Below, piece after piece: positions 8,175-16,166 of a stretch of DNA of 64,000 nucleotides. How positions within the stretch are numbered: position 1 is the stretch's first letter; each line of letters starts with the position of its first letter. A model generated the notes under the pieces. That model worked only from the letters and a program-made list of their open reading frames with translations. It had not been told where the DNA came from and did not search any database. The stretch spans positions 1 to 64,000 of the forward strand of contig NZ_AUBB01000028.1 of NCBI RefSeq assembly GCF_000429025.1, in the 5' to 3' direction. Both the position numbers and the translations under genes were made by a program. Source of the DNA: Actinospineispora spinosispora DSM 44797. Its GTDB lineage: Bacteria > Actinomycetota > Actinomycetes > Mycobacteriales > Pseudonocardiaceae.

Positions 8175-8819
8175 GTGAGTGACACCGCGATCGCCGCCGA
8201 ACCGCCGGGGCTGACCCGCAAGGGCCGGGCCACGCGGGCGAGGATCGTCGAGGCGGCCGCGCGGCTGATGTTCGAGAATGGTGTGACCAGGACCAGCATC
8301 GACGACGTCCGGCAGGCGGCCGGCGTGAGCAGCTCGCAGCTGTACCACTACTTCGCCGACAAGCAGGAGCTCGTGCGTGCCGTCGTCAGGCACCAGGCCG
8401 ACGAGGTGCTCGCCGCGCAACAACCGCTGCTGAGCAACCTGGACAGCTTCGAGTCGCTGCGGATCTGGCGGGACGCGATCGTCGACCTGCAGCGCAACCG
8501 GAACTGCGCGGGCGGCTGCCCGATCGGCTCCCTGCTCCCGGAGGTCGCCGAGGTGGACGCCGTGGCGCGAGACGGCCTCGCGGACGGCTTCAGCCGGTGG
8601 GAACACGCCATCTCCCGGGGCATCGCCGCCATGCGCGACCGGGGCGAGCTGCGTGCCGATGCCGATCCCGAACGGCTGGGCCTCGGCGTCCTCGCCGCGC
8701 TGCAGGGCGGCCTGCTCCTCACCCAGGCCCGTCGCGACACCGAGGCGCTCTCCGCCGCGCTCGACCTCGCTCTGGATCACCTGCGGACCTACGCGACGGA
8801 TGGAGTGGCCGGCGCATGA
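8175..8819 (+). CDS. TetR family regulator, LmrA/YxaF-like
   Basis: 214 residues from GTG 8175. The helix-turn-helix covers about residues 20-66 (RARIVEAAARLMFENG, DDVRQAAGVSSSQLYHYF). The ligand domain contains NCAGGCPIGSL (C111, C115), a pattern typical of the LmrA/YxaF-like TetR branch. It is divergent from the peroxiredoxin-like gene, 96 bp away, and short dyads in that gap (GGAT...ATCC near 8102, CCAG...CTGG near 8151) may be its sites. A second, unrelated TetR follows 46 bp downstream. Confidence 0.9.
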   Translation: MSDTAIAAEPPGLTRKGRATRARIVEAAARLMFENGVTRTSIDDVRQAAGVSSSQLYHYFADKQELVRAVVRHQADEVLAAQQPLLSNLDSFESLRIWRDAIVDLQRNRNCAGGCPIGSLLPEVAEVDAVARDGLADGFSRWEHAISRGIAAMRDRGELRADADPERLGLGVLAALQGGLLLTQARRDTEALSAALDLALDHLRTYATDGVAGA

Positions 8820-8865
8820 GGGCTCCCCGGAACCATCGCGTGTCAGCCACTCTAGGGTTGATCGG

Positions 8866-9513
8866 ATGAGGGTCGAGAGCGGCGACGGTGCGCGGCTGGG
8901 CTTGCGCGAGCGCAAGAAGCTGATGACCCGGCGCGCGATCCTGGATGCGGCGGAGTCGATGTTCGCCGAGCGCGGGTACGACAACGTCACGGTCGTCGAG
9001 ATCGCCGACGCGGTGAACATCGCGCCGAAGACGGTCTTCGTGTACTTCCCGTCGAAGGAGGACCTGGTCTTCGACGGCGAGGACGACATGAGGGCGCGGG
9101 TGGTCGCCCGGATCCGCGACCGCGCTCCCTCGGAGACACCGCTGCAGGCGATGGCCGGACTGCTGCGTCAGATGATGTCCGAGTCGGGGTCGCAGGCCGT
9201 CGAGAAGATGGCCCGGATGCGGCGCACGGTGCGCGGCAGCGCGGGGCTGCAGGCGCGCATGTGGCTCATGTGGGAGCACATCGAACAGGAGCTCGCGGTC
9301 GCGCTCGCCAGGGAGTGCGGGGAGGACGAGCACGCCCCGTGCTCGCGGGTGGTCGCCGCGCAGCTCGTGCTGATCTTCCGGCTGCTCGCCTCCGACGAGG
9401 TGCTCGGCTACGTCCGCTCCCGTCCGCAGTCCGAGCAGCGTGCGGCCCTGGAAGAGTGGCTGGAGACGTCGATCGAGATGGTCGGCGGCGGGATCAGCAG
9501 CTACCCGTCCTGA
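8866..9513 (+). CDS. TetR family transcriptional regulator
   Basis: 215 residues from ATG 8866. The DNA-binding part is LRERKKLMTRRAILDAAESM followed by VVEIADAVNIAPKTVFVYFPSKEDL, a standard TetR helix-turn-helix. The C-terminal domain is helical and unassigned. The frame is open upstream into the previous gene, but the chosen start gives the usual family N-terminus. Its stop is one base from the 165-bp palindromic element at 9515-9679. Target unknown; co-transcription with the preceding TetR is likely because of the 46-bp gap. Confidence 0.88.
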   Translation: MRVESGDGARLGLRERKKLMTRRAILDAAESMFAERGYDNVTVVEIADAVNIAPKTVFVYFPSKEDLVFDGEDDMRARVVARIRDRAPSETPLQAMAGLLRQMMSESGSQAVEKMARMRRTVRGSAGLQARMWLMWEHIEQELAVALARECGEDEHAPCSRVVAAQLVLIFRLLASDEVLGYVRSRPQSEQRAALEEWLETSIEMVGGGISSYPS

Positions 9514-9514
9514 G

Positions 9515-9679
9515 CTAGTGTCCTGAGTCGCAAGTTCGTGTGCTGAGTCCGGTGATCCAGATGTCGTCTGGCAAGGCGCCGGAGGCAGCTCGTACCGGGG
9601 TACTTGCAACGACGGCGCCGCCGCCAGGCGGCATCTGGGCGCCGGAATCAGTGCGCGAACTTCCGACTCGGGACACTAG
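9515..9679. mobile_element. 165-bp imperfect palindromic element, MITE-like
   Basis: The whole segment is one large imperfect palindrome that starts and ends with CTAG. The outer arms are about 26 bp (CTAGTGTCCTGAGTCG against the complement of CGACTCGGGACACTAG) and symmetry continues inward (CATCTGG/CCAGATG, GGCGCCG/CGGCGCC). It fills the gap between two convergent genes completely, starting one base after the TetR stop and contributing the last bases of the zincin stop codon. No transposase is present. A non-autonomous transposable element or a REP-like terminator both fit. Confidence 0.65.
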
Positions 9680-10014
9680 CCCCAGCCCAGCTCGTGCAGG
9701 CGGTCGTCGTCGAGGCCGAAGTGGTGGGCGATCTCGTGTACGACGGTGATCAGCACCTCCTCGACGAGCTCCGGTTCGTCGGCGCACATCGCCATGAGCG
9801 GCTCGCGGTAGACGGTGATGCGGTCCGGTAGTGCGCCGCCGTAGTCGCTGGTGCGCTCGGTGAGCGGGATTCCGTCGTACAGACCGAGCAGATCAGGGTC
9901 CTCGGGGTGGGCGTCCTCGGTCAGCACGGCCACGTTGTTCATCGCCTCGGCCAGTCCTTCGGGGACCTGGTCCAACGCCTCGGCGACCAGCTCGTCGAAG
10001 CGCTCGGCGGACAC
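9676..10014 (-). CDS. Small metallopeptidase (Zincin_1/DUF1025 type)
   Basis: 112 residues from GTG 10014. The C-terminal HEIAHHFG is an HExxH zinc-binding site with the family's trailing G, and the preceding ITVYREPLM and following LDDDRLHELGWG match the short actinobacterial zincin-like proteins (PF06262). The length is typical. Substrates are unknown for the family. The stop codon TAG overlaps the end of the 165-bp palindromic element. The neighbouring CGNR gene is on the same strand, 36 bp upstream. Confidence 0.9.
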   Translation of the reverse strand: MSAERFDELVAEALDQVPEGLAEAMNNVAVLTEDAHPEDPDLLGLYDGIPLTERTSDYGGALPDRITVYREPLMAMCADEPELVEEVLITVVHEIAHHFGLDDDRLHELGWG

Positions 10015-10050
10015 GACGACACCACTGTTCTCACTGTTGATGCGGCGAAT

Positions 10051-10632
10051 CTATACCTGTTCGCGCTGCTTGCGACGCGCGCGGGAGGCACGCAGGTTGG
10101 CGGCGTTCCCGCACACGTGCACGTCGTGCCAGACCCCGCTGTTGTTGCGGGACCGATCGAAGAACACCGTGCCGCACGTGCCGTTGCGGCAGCTCTTGAG
10201 CCGACGCCAGGTGTCGTGCTGGTGCGCGAGATAGATCTCGCCGAGCACCGCGGAGACGACCCACGCGGCGCCGTCACCGTCCGGCGACGAGGTGAGCCGG
10301 CCGTCGCCGCTGAGGGCCAGTCGTAGCGCGCCGTGCGCGGCGGGCGCCTCGACGTCCGGCTCGCCTGCGACGATCCGCTTCAGCTGGGAGCGCAGGACGC
10401 GTAGCGCGTCGAGGTCGTCGCGGCCGAGCGGGATTCGGGTCGGTTCGGTGCCGGTCTGCTCGGCCCACAGTGCGACGGCCTGGTCCAGCCAGTTCTGCGC
10501 GGTCGGCGGTTCGTCGAGCAGGTCGGGGGACGACACGACCGGGACCGTGTTGAGCAGCTCCTGGACCAGTACCAGGCCCGCGGGGGCAGGAGCGATCCCG
10601 AAGCGGGCGCTCGCCAAATCGGACATACCCAT
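10051..10632 (-). CDS. CGNR zinc-finger protein (ABATE domain)
   Basis: 193 residues. The C-terminal part has the CGNR zinc finger: C148 and C153 (CRNGTC), then C174 in VCGNAANLR, with a basic tail; the first two thirds form the ABATE-type stress or ligand domain. Such proteins are thought to be DNA-binding regulators. Start is uncertain between two close ATGs (10632, 10626) and a GTG at 10659; I use 10632 because GCGAG lies six bases upstream. It is divergent from an SDR gene 64 bp away, its likely target. TGTCG-CGACA around 10645 is a possible site. Confidence 0.87.
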   Translation of the reverse strand: MGMSDLASARFGIAPAPAGLVLVQELLNTVPVVSSPDLLDEPPTAQNWLDQAVALWAEQTGTEPTRIPLGRDDLDALRVLRSQLKRIVAGEPDVEAPAAHGALRLALSGDGRLTSSPDGDGAAWVVSAVLGEIYLAHQHDTWRRLKSCRNGTCGTVFFDRSRNNSGVWHDVHVCGNAANLRASRARRKQREQV

Positions 10633-10696
10633 AGCGTACTCGCTTATGTCGCACGACACAGTGTGCAGACAGAAGTAAAAGCGCTACGGTTATGTC

Positions 10697-11500
10697 ATGA
10701 CGACTTCTGGAACCGCACTCATCACCGGCGCCTCCTCAGGGATCGGCGCCGTGTACGCCGACCGACTCGCCCGCCGCGGCTACGACCTGGTCCTGGTCGC
10801 GCGCAATCAGGAACGGCTCGACGCGCTCGCCGCGAAGCTGGCCGAGCAGACCGGTCGCACGGTCGACGTACTGGTCGCCGACCTCGGCAAGCCCGAGGGC
10901 GTGGCGGCCGTCGAGCAGGAGCTGCGCACCAACTCCGCGCTGACCCTGCTGGTCAACAACGCCGGCATCGGCGCGCTCGGCCCGCTGCTGGAGACCGACG
11001 TCGACCTCGCGCAGCGGATCATCGAACTGAACGTCACGGCTCTGACCAGGCTCAACTACGCGGTGGCGCCTCAGTTCGTGGCGCGCGGCGCCGGCGCGGT
11101 CATCAACATCGCCTCGGTCGTCGGCGTCGTGCCGGAGATGCTGAACGGTGTGTACGGCGCGTCGAAGTCCTACGTGCTGGCACTGACCCAGTCGATGCAC
11201 AAGGAGCTCGCCGACCAGGGCGTGCAGGTGCAGGCCGTTCTGCCCGGCGCGACCGCCACCGACTTCTGGGCGATCGCCGGTAACCCGGTGGAGAACCTGC
11301 CGGAGACCATGGTGATGTCGGCGCAGGACATGGTCGACGCCGCACTGGCCGGCTTCGACCAGGGTGAGCTCGTGACGATCCCCGCGCTGCAGGACGTCAC
11401 CCAGTGGGAGGCGCTGGAGTCGGCACGCCAGACCCTGGCGCCCAACCTGTCCGTCACCACCCCCGCCGCCCGCTACCGCACCCCGGTCACCGCGAGCTGA
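10697..11500 (+). CDS. Classical SDR oxidoreductase
   Basis: 267 residues from ATG 10697. TGASSGIG is at about 10-17, NNAG in LLVNNAGIG near residue 92, the catalytic serine in NIASVVG near 140 and YGASK near 154-158, so all classical SDR motifs are present. The cofactor is probably NADP, given the arginine after the second strand (VLVARNQERL). The substrate is unknown. It is divergent from the CGNR-type regulator and is followed by the 62-bp palindrome at 11525-11586. Confidence 0.92.
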   Translation: MTTSGTALITGASSGIGAVYADRLARRGYDLVLVARNQERLDALAAKLAEQTGRTVDVLVADLGKPEGVAAVEQELRTNSALTLLVNNAGIGALGPLLETDVDLAQRIIELNVTALTRLNYAVAPQFVARGAGAVINIASVVGVVPEMLNGVYGASKSYVLALTQSMHKELADQGVQVQAVLPGATATDFWAIAGNPVENLPETMVMSAQDMVDAALAGFDQGELVTIPALQDVTQWEALESARQTLAPNLSVTTPAARYRTPVTAS

Positions 11501-11524
11501 CCCCGCCGCGCTCGGCTGCGTCCT

Positions 11525-11586
11525 CGCAGAGCCTCATGTCGCGTCGCAGACACTGCAGTGTCTGCGACGCGACACGACGCTCTGCG
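11525..11586. repeat. 62-bp palindrome (family of three), copy 1
   Basis: CGCAGAGC and GCTCTGCG form the ends, and the inner 38 bp (11537-11574) are a perfect palindrome beginning TGTCGCGTCGCAGACACTG. It sits between the convergent SDR and lipoprotein genes. Two other copies of exactly the same 62-bp length stand at 45248-45309 and 56266-56327. It likely terminates both genes. Confidence 0.88.
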
Positions 11587-11623
11587 ACGCGATGTGGACG
11601 GTGGGGTCGTGCGGGGCGCGGAG

Positions 11624-11959
11624 CTACCTGTTGTCGGGCTTCTGGTGCTGGTGCTCGTCCTGGGTGTGGTTCTGGTCCTGGTTGTGGTGCTGGTTCTGGG
11701 GTGCGCCGTGGTGGGACGGGGCGGTGGTCACCGTGGTCGGCACCGTGACGGTGGTGGTCGTGGAGGTGGACCCGCTGCCCGAGTCGGTGTCGCCGCTCGA
11801 GGTCGTATCCGGAGCCGGTGTCGGGGCCGGCGTCGCCGAAGCGGTCGGTGACGCGGATTCGGACGAGGTGTCCGCCGGGGTCGACGAACTGTTGTTGCAG
11901 CCGGCCAGGAGCGCGAGCAGCCCACCGGCGAGGAGCAGCGACGCTGTGTGATGTCTCAT
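11624..11959 (-). CDS. Putative lipoprotein
   Basis: 111 residues. The N-terminus MRHHTASLLLAGGLLALLAGC is a lipoprotein signal peptide with lipobox LLAGC, so the cysteine at about residue 21 should be lipidated and the protein anchored outside the membrane. The mature part is low complexity: a Ser/Thr/Pro/Asp-rich stretch followed by a His/Gln/Asn-rich tail (QNQHHNQDQNH). No domain is recognisable. The His-rich tail could bind metal, but this is a guess. Start chosen at ATG 11959 to begin with the signal peptide; a nine-residue in-frame extension is possible. Confidence 0.75.
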   Translation of the reverse strand: MRHHTASLLLAGGLLALLAGCNNSSSTPADTSSESASPTASATPAPTPAPDTTSSGDTDSGSGSTSTTTTVTVPTTVTTAPSHHGAPQNQHHNQDQNHTQDEHQHQKPDNR

Positions 11960-12073
11960 GCCCCGCCCAACGCCCGGCCGGGACAATGGGCGCGGTCGCG
12001 CACCGCCCCCGGCCTAAGCATCGCCTCAATATTGGCAGGGTTCTCTCAGCTGCCCCGGCGAAGCCCGCTCCAG

Positions 12074-12796
12074 CTACTTCTTCTGGCGGCGACTACCGCC
12101 GTGCCAGTCCTGGGAGACGCCGACCTCGTCCTGGGAGACCCCGAGCGCGGGCAGCTGCGGCAGCTCGCGCAGGCTGCGCTTCAGCTCGGCGAACCCGGGG
12201 AACCGGGCCAGCCCGATGACGTGGTCCCACAGCACGGCCGCCTGCTCGTCGGACGGCAGCCTGCTGATCACCGGACCGAAGAACGCGACGCCCTCGGGCG
12301 GCTGGAAGTGCAGGATCGGTGTGCCGACGTCCTTGCCGGTCAGCGACAGCGCCTCGTCGGTCGAGGCCTGGATGGTCGGGTCCCATGACGAGTCGTCGAG
12401 TGCGTCGGCGAGCCCGATGGGCAGATCGACCGAGGTCAGGATCGGTTCGACGAACTCCCGCGTGCCGCGCGAACCGGCGCTGCCCTGCTCGTCCTTGGGC
12501 GTCTCGAAGATGTGCGCGCCGTAGGCCTCGTACAACGCGGCGACGGCGTCGGCGCCTTGCTCGGCGGAGGTCCGTGCCGCGACCCGCAGCAGCCGCAGCC
12601 CGGCGGTGTGGCCCGCCTCGTACTCCGGCGGGAAATGCGTGTCGTAGTCGATGTGCGCGTTGAGCTGGCGCAGCGAGATGAACCGCCAGTCGACCGTGTA
12701 GTCGCGCTGCGCCTGCACCTGGCGGACCCACTTGCTGGTCATCCAGGCGAACGGGCACACCGGATCGAAGTAGAAGTTGATGTCCGCATCGGCCAT
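12074..12796 (-). CDS. DsbA-fold protein, Rv2466c (mycothiol-dependent nitroreductase)-like
   Basis: 240 residues from ATG 12796. FDPVCPFAWMTSKWV at about 11-25 is the active-site helix of the actinobacterial DsbA-like family of Rv2466c; GEDVGTP-like (GKDVGTPILHF) and VAFFGPVISRLP, then LKRSLRELPQLPAL match its C-terminal half. Rv2466c has a CPWC pair; here the second cysteine is alanine (CPFA), so only a single thiol remains and a monothiol mechanism using mycothiol would be needed. The last 25 residues are a basic, Asp/Gln-rich tail beyond the usual end. It stands alone downstream of nothing on its strand. Confidence 0.82.
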   Translation of the reverse strand: MADADINFYFDPVCPFAWMTSKWVRQVQAQRDYTVDWRFISLRQLNAHIDYDTHFPPEYEAGHTAGLRLLRVAARTSAEQGADAVAALYEAYGAHIFETPKDEQGSAGSRGTREFVEPILTSVDLPIGLADALDDSSWDPTIQASTDEALSLTGKDVGTPILHFQPPEGVAFFGPVISRLPSDEQAAVLWDHVIGLARFPGFAELKRSLRELPQLPALGVSQDEVGVSQDWHGGSRRQKK

Positions 12797-12836
12797 GGTT
12801 TCAGGCTAGGCCGTAAACGTCAGTCCTGCCCGGGAG

Positions 12837-12880
12837 CCGTGAGTGGCGAGTGGTCCTCGGAGACCACTCGCCACTCACGG
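12837..12880. repeat. GTGAGTG-type palindrome, single 40-bp unit
   Basis: 44-bp palindrome with perfect 19-bp arms (CCGTGAGTGGCGAGTGGTC) and a 6-base centre; the core 12839-12878 is exactly 40 bp between GTGAGTG and CACTCAC. It begins two bases after the citrate synthase stop on the minus strand and probably terminates it. Confidence 0.88.
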
Positions 12881-12882
12881 CG

Positions 12883-14067
12883 TCAGATCTCGTCCCAGCC
12901 GTCGACCTCGGAGGGACGGCGCGGGCCGGGGCCGATGTACTGCGCGGACGGCCGGACCAACTTCGCCTCGCGCTTCTGCTCCATGATGTGCGCCGACCAG
13001 CCGGCCGTACGGGCACTGGTGAACATCGCGGGCATCATGTGCGGCGGGACCTCGGCGAAGTCGAGGATGACCGCCGCCCAGAACTCGACGTTCGTCTCGA
13101 TGGGGTGGTCGGGACGACGTTCCCGCAGCTCCTTCAACGCGGCCTGCTCGAGCGCCACCGCCACCTCGTAGCGCGGTGCCTTGAGCTCCTCGCAGGTGCG
13201 GCGCAGCACGCGGGCACGCGGGTCCTCAGCCCGGTACACCCGGTGCCCGAAGCCCATGAGCTTCTCCTTGCGGTCCAGGATGCCCTTGACCAGCGCGGTC
13301 GGGTCGTCGCTCTTCTCCGTCTCGGCGATCATCGGCAGGACCCGCGCCGGCGCGCCGCCGTGCAGCGGTCCGGACATCGCGCCGATCGCGCCGGACAGCG
13401 ACGCCGCGACGTCCGCGCCGGTGGAGGCGATGACCCGCGCGGTGAACGTCGAGGCGTTCATGCCGTGCTCGGCGGCCGACACCCAGTAGGCGTCGATGGC
13501 CTTGACGTGCGCCGGGTCCGGCTCGCCGCGCCACCGCACCATGAACCGCTCGGTGATCGTCTTGGCCTGGTCGATCCGGGACTGCGGAACGGCCGGGATG
13601 CCGATGCCGCGCGCGGACTGGGCCACGTAGGACAGCGCCATGACCGAGGCCCGGGCCAGCTGTTCGCGGGCGTCGGAGTCGCTGATGTCGAGCACCGGCC
13701 GGTAGCCCCAGTACGGGGCCAGCATGGCCAGCGCGGCCTGCACGTCGACCCGCACGTCACCGGTGTGCACCGGGATCGGGAACGGGTCGGCCGGCGGCAG
13801 GCCCGGACCGAACCTGCCGTCCACCAGCAACGCCCATACGTTGCCGAAGGTCACCTTGCCGACCAGATCCTCGATGTCGACGCCTCGGTAACGCAGGGCG
13901 CCGCCGTCCTTGTCCGGTTCGGCGATCTCGGTGCGGAAGGCGACGTGGCCCTCCAGCCCGGATTTGAAGCCCGGCGGCGGAGGGGGTACCTCCGAGCCAG
14001 TTGCTGACGATTGTGACAACCCGGCCGTTCCGTTCGTGGCGGAGCCGGCGCTGGCTGCGTTGGTCAC
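12883..14067 (-). CDS. citA: Citrate synthase (short form, citrate synthase 2)
   Basis: 394 residues from GTG 14067, which has GAGGAGG six bases upstream. The first 35 residues are a Ser/Thr/Gly/Pro-rich extension (VPPPPPGFKSGLEG marks the join). Citrate synthase signatures are present: GGALRYRGVDIEDL, SGPLHGGAPARVL (active-site histidine), LMGFGHRVYRAEDPRARVL (second histidine and the signature) and the C-terminal GWSAHIMEQ with the catalytic aspartate region nearby. It condenses acetyl-CoA with oxaloacetate in the TCA cycle; a methylcitrate synthase role cannot be excluded by sequence alone. A second synthase, of the longer type, is at 25112-26425. Confidence 0.92.
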   Translation of the reverse strand: MTNAASAGSATNGTAGLSQSSATGSEVPPPPPGFKSGLEGHVAFRTEIAEPDKDGGALRYRGVDIEDLVGKVTFGNVWALLVDGRFGPGLPPADPFPIPVHTGDVRVDVQAALAMLAPYWGYRPVLDISDSDAREQLARASVMALSYVAQSARGIGIPAVPQSRIDQAKTITERFMVRWRGEPDPAHVKAIDAYWVSAAEHGMNASTFTARVIASTGADVAASLSGAIGAMSGPLHGGAPARVLPMIAETEKSDDPTALVKGILDRKEKLMGFGHRVYRAEDPRARVLRRTCEELKAPRYEVAVALEQAALKELRERRPDHPIETNVEFWAAVILDFAEVPPHMMPAMFTSARTAGWSAHIMEQKREAKLVRPSAQYIGPGPRRPSEVDGWDEI

Positions 14068-14239
14068 GGGGTCCTCCTCGTAGGTCCCTACACCGGTGCG
14101 GGGACCGTTGTGCACACCTGCACTGGTAGGTCGTCTGGTGAGGCCGAGACTAGGCCGCAATCGCGTCGATGGCAGAGCAAAACGCGTCACACTCCGGTGA
14201 AAGGCCAGCTCGCGCCAGGTGAACGCACACTAACCAAGG

Positions 14240-15253
14240 TTAAGGATCACTAACAAGACGTGCGCGGAGCAGGTACACGTTGTAGGGACCCCACTGCGAC
14301 ATGGCGAAGTAGATGTCGTCGCCGTCCAGCGCGCCGGGGTGCAGGTAGCCGCCGTACAGTGCGGGGTAGTCCTGCCCGGAGACCAACGTCTCACCGTCGC
14401 TCCACGGACCGGTGACCTCGCGGGCGGCGCGCAGCACGATCCGGCCGGCGCGGTCGTCCAGGTGCACCATGAGCCACAGGCCCAGACCCCGGTGGAACGC
14501 GACGGACAGCTCGCCGCACGGCCCCGCCGCGACCGGCACCGCGCGCCGCACCCGGGTGCCCCAGCCCTGCCCGGTCCAGTACTCGTAGCGCTTCGGCTCG
14601 CCGACCTGCGTCGGCTCGACCCTGGCCAGGTGGACGTCGCCGAACCGGCCGTTGCGGGTACCGAACAGGTAGACCCAGCGATCATCGCGGGTGAACGCGC
14701 CCATCTGGAACGGGTTGCGTCCCAGCAGCGTGTTGCGCCAGCGCGCCGAGCGCCGTTTCGTCCAGGTCTCGCCGCCGTCCACGGAGTGCGCGATGCCGCC
14801 GTAGTTGGTGCGCCACCCGCCGGGAACGCCCCACATCATCACCGACATGTAGTGGAGGTACTGGACGCCGTCGACCGCGATGCCCGCCGTCGGGATGACG
14901 GTCGACTCGATCCAGCGGCGCCGGTCCTTGGGCAGGATCTCGGCGGCGTGCCCCGGCCGGTCGCAGATCGCCGACTCCAGCACCAGCCCGTCCTCCGGAC
15001 GGTCGCCGCTGCACCGGACCAACACGTTGCGCCGGTGGTCGGCGGTGCGCAGGCCGGCGCCCGGACCGCACCAGCCCTCGCCGTAGGTGTCCCCGAACAC
15101 GGCGAACAGGCCGCCCTCGCCGTCGTCCCACAGAATCCCTAGGTCGGTGGCGAGGAAACCGAAGCGGCTGCCGGTGCGGTTGGGCGAGTCCTCACCGGTG
15201 ATCGCCGCGATCAGCTCGGGCCGGCTCGGGCGCACGATGGGCGCGGTGGTCAT
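14240..15253 (-). CDS. DUF4185 domain protein (five-bladed propeller-like)
   Basis: 337 residues from ATG 15253. The sequence has the repeated blades of DUF4185 proteins (LWDDGEGGLFAVFGDTYGEGW, HSVDGGETWTKR, YGGYLHPGALDGDDIYFAMSQWGPYNVYL). There is no signal peptide, whereas many relatives are secreted. The fold resembles glycosidase-like or sialidase-like propellers, and a carbohydrate target is possible, but no catalytic residue set is known to me. It is divergent from pdxH (100 bp between starts). Confidence 0.85.
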   Translation of the reverse strand: MTTAPIVRPSRPELIAAITGEDSPNRTGSRFGFLATDLGILWDDGEGGLFAVFGDTYGEGWCGPGAGLRTADHRRNVLVRCSGDRPEDGLVLESAICDRPGHAAEILPKDRRRWIESTVIPTAGIAVDGVQYLHYMSVMMWGVPGGWRTNYGGIAHSVDGGETWTKRRSARWRNTLLGRNPFQMGAFTRDDRWVYLFGTRNGRFGDVHLARVEPTQVGEPKRYEYWTGQGWGTRVRRAVPVAAGPCGELSVAFHRGLGLWLMVHLDDRAGRIVLRAAREVTGPWSDGETLVSGQDYPALYGGYLHPGALDGDDIYFAMSQWGPYNVYLLRARLVSDP

Positions 15254-15353
15254 GTGCTGTCGATATCACATTCGTGCTGTGTAAACGAACGCTAGCGCGC
15301 GGGGCCCTTCCACACCTACGGTCAGTAACCCGGGGCGGAGAGGTGGCACAACC

Positions 15354-16004
15354 ATGTCGGTTGATCGGATGGAGAGTCGCGCGGTGGCGGCCGAGACGTC
15401 GTTCGACGCGGGGGATCTGGCGGCGACCTGGCACGAGCAGCTGCACAACTGGCTGGCCGATGCGGTCGAGGCGCAGCTGCCGGAACCGAACGCGATGGTG
15501 CTGGCCACCGCGGACCTGGACGGCGCGCCGTCCAGCCGCAGCGTCCTGTGCAAGACGATCGATCAGCGCGGCATCGTGTTCTTCACCAACTACACCTCGG
15601 CCAAGAGCCGCGACCTGCGCTCCAACCAGCGCGCGGCGGTGACCTTCCCCTGGTACGGGCTGCACCGTCAGGTCAACCTGCGCGGCACGGTCACCGAGGT
15701 ACGCCAGTCCGAGTCGGAGGCGTACTGGGCGACCCGCCCACGCGGTTCGCAGCTCGGTGCGTGGGCGTCACCGCAGTCGGTGATCATGTCCAGCCGCAAG
15801 GCGCTGGACGACTCCCTCGACGCCGTGACGCATCGCTACGCCGACGCCGAGCAGATTCCGCTGCCCCGGCACTGGGGCGGCTGGCTGATCCGTCCGGAGC
15901 GGGTCGAGTTCTGGCAGGGCCGCCCCAACCGCATGCACGACCGCCTCGCCTACGACCGAACCGCCCACAACAACTCCTGGACCATTCACCGCCTGGCCCC
16001 CTGA
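15354..16004 (+). CDS. pdxH: Pyridoxamine 5'-phosphate oxidase
   Basis: 216 residues from ATG 15354. FMN- and substrate-binding motifs are all visible: SSRSVLCKTID, VFFTNYTSAKSRDLRSN, FPWYGLHRQVNLRG, RGSQLGAWASPQS, and the C-terminal signature WGGWLIRPERVEFWQGRPNR followed by MHDRLAYDR. It oxidises pyridoxamine or pyridoxine phosphate to pyridoxal phosphate, the last step of vitamin B6 salvage, in the cytoplasm. The length matches the family. Behind it lies the 22-bp tandem repeat array. Confidence 0.96.
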   Translation: MSVDRMESRAVAAETSFDAGDLAATWHEQLHNWLADAVEAQLPEPNAMVLATADLDGAPSSRSVLCKTIDQRGIVFFTNYTSAKSRDLRSNQRAAVTFPWYGLHRQVNLRGTVTEVRQSESEAYWATRPRGSQLGAWASPQSVIMSSRKALDDSLDAVTHRYADAEQIPLPRHWGGWLIRPERVEFWQGRPNRMHDRLAYDRTAHNNSWTIHRLAP

Positions 16005-16030
16005 CCCCCTCGCCCACCCCACCTCACCCG

Positions 16031-16162
16031 CGAGTCGGTCCCCTCAGCACACCGAGTCGGGCGTTTCGGCACCGCGAGTCGGGCGTTTCGGCACCGCGAG
16101 TCGGGCGTTTCGGCACCGCGAGTCGGGGGATTGGGCACCGCGAGTCGGGGGATTCCGCGCCC
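16031..16162. repeat. Six tandem copies of a 22-bp repeat
   Basis: Unit CGAGTCGGGCGTTTCGGCAC plus CG. Copies 2-4 (16053-16118) are identical, copies 5 and 6 share a changed centre (GGGATT) and copy 1 is degenerate but keeps the register and CGAGTCGG start. It fills the gap between convergent pdxH and the secreted-protein gene. It has no spacers, so it is not CRISPR. Confidence 0.92.
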
Positions 16163-16166
16163 ACAG

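Noticed and set aside
16031..16162. CRISPR array
   Set aside because: The 22-bp units are contiguous with no spacers and there are no cas genes in the window.
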